A DNA stretch of 11,911 bases from Chloroflexota bacterium (GTDB taxonomy: Bacteria > Chloroflexota > UBA6077 > FW602-bin22 > JACPQP01): positions 1 to 11,911 of the forward strand of contig JACPQP010000018.1 in NCBI GenBank assembly GCA_016190465.1, read 5' to 3'. The notes under the pieces were generated by a model that did no database searches, was not told where the DNA came from, and was given only the letters and a program-made list of their open reading frames with translations. Within the stretch, counting starts at the first letter, position 1; each line of letters starts with the position of its first letter. The position numbers and the translations under genes are program-made. Positions 11,523-11,911 of the stretch are shown here, piece after piece.

Positions 11523-11911
11523 TTACACACCTCCCCGTTGCGGCGGTCGGTTGCCGGATGAGCCAAGCGCCTCAACCGCCTGGACAAGCCCCCGCATGTA
11601 GCCGATCTGGAAGGCAAAGCCTCGGTGGTGGGCCACGTTGTCGCCAATGATCCCCGGCGTGTGGTCCGCTCGAAGCAGTCCGTCGAAGCCGATCTCATGG
11701 TAGGCCCGCATCGCCGCGAACATATCGGTGTCGCCCTCATCGAAGAACACCTCGTCGAACCGGGGCACCGCGCCCCTGGGGTTGCGAAAGTGGGCGAAGA
11801 AGATCTTCTTCTGGCGGCCGAAATGCCGAATCGCGTCGACCACGTCCACACCGGTCATTTCCGACACGGTCCCCTGACAGAAGTCCAGGCCGCTGCACGG
11901 GCTGGGCAGCA
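11523..11911 (-). CDS. uxuA: Mannonate dehydratase (UxuA/ManD)-family protein, C-terminal part only
   Basis: The last 128 or so residues of a second paralogue; its start lies beyond the right edge. It opens LPSPCSGLDFCQGTVSEMTG and continues with IFFAHFRNPRG, DEGDTD and RADHTPGIIGD, ending at TAA 11523. By hand alignment it is about 60% identical to the downstream gene over roughly 104 residues. Unlike that gene it keeps the Asp-His pair in RADHTP, together with the Cys of GLDFCQ and the His of AHFRNP, so it should be the catalytically competent member. The stop is one base before the GTG of the downstream gene, and that gene's ribosome binding site lies inside this one. The upstream half, with the remaining metal ligand, cannot be checked here. 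Confidence 0.88.
   Translation of the reverse strand, partial: LPSPCSGLDFCQGTVSEMTGVDVVDAIRHFGRQKKIFFAHFRNPRGAVPRFDEVFFDEGDTDMFAAMRAYHEIGFDGLLRADHTPGIIGDNVAHHRGFAFQIGYMRGLVQAVEALGSSGNRPPQRGGV

Noticed and set aside
10550..11851. A longer start (11851) for the complete dehydratase-like gene
   Set aside because: The extra 110 residues are an out-of-frame reading of the paralogue's C-terminus; GTG 11521 has GGGGAGG at 8 nt and matches the family's N-terminus.

Overview
The window is a GC-rich stretch (roughly 65% G+C by impression) with frequent GTG starts, good Shine-Dalgarno sequences and long spurious antisense ORFs. The gene set fits a Chloroflexota bacterium of the Thermomicrobia/Sphaerobacter kind: a VanW protein with repeated PG_binding_4 domains, a short MgtC/SapB protein, a membrane-anchored FecR-like protein, a Trp-rich-tailed subtilase and GC-rich stem-loop repeats. 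The taxon is an inference from gene types and base composition only.

Layout. (1) Bases 1-2584, minus: a large multi-domain sensor histidine kinase cut by the left edge. It has a degenerate GGDEF-like domain with an apparently intact RxxD motif, then a block of about seven membrane helices, a GAF domain and HisKA/HATPase. (2) 2605-4224, minus: a secreted subtilisin-type protease ending in twelve perfect AVSWD pentapeptides, with its own promoter; only 20 bp separate it from the kinase, so the two are probably co-transcribed. (3) 4358-4918, minus: a GNAT acetyltransferase, possibly leaderless. (4) 4919-5364: a non-coding or decayed region with a near-perfect 38-bp inverted repeat, two hairpins, a 17-bp tandem duplication and what look like two gene ends. 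(5) 5365-7695, minus: a VanW-family cell-wall protein, and 7781-8239, minus: an MgtC/SapB membrane protein. (6) 8240-8652: a divergent intergenic region with promoter-like elements and several families of short repeats. (7) 8653-9207, plus: a SprT-like HExxH metalloprotease-like protein whose C-terminus runs into a GC-rich repeat array. (8) 9373-10569, plus: a membrane-anchored FecR-domain protein with a strong promoter. (9) 10550-11911, minus: two tandem mannonate dehydratase-family paralogues, translationally coupled. The complete one lacks an Asp-His pair that the other keeps.

Functionally the window is mixed. The left half is envelope and signalling (secreted protease, sensor kinase, VanW, MgtC, FecR-like); the right end belongs to sugar-acid catabolism. 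No tRNA, rRNA, transposase, integrase or CRISPR array was seen. The points most worth following are the kinase's putative c-di-GMP receptor domain, the AVSWD tail, the 38-bp palindrome that shares 12 bp with the protease promoter, and the active-site-degenerate dehydratase paralogue.
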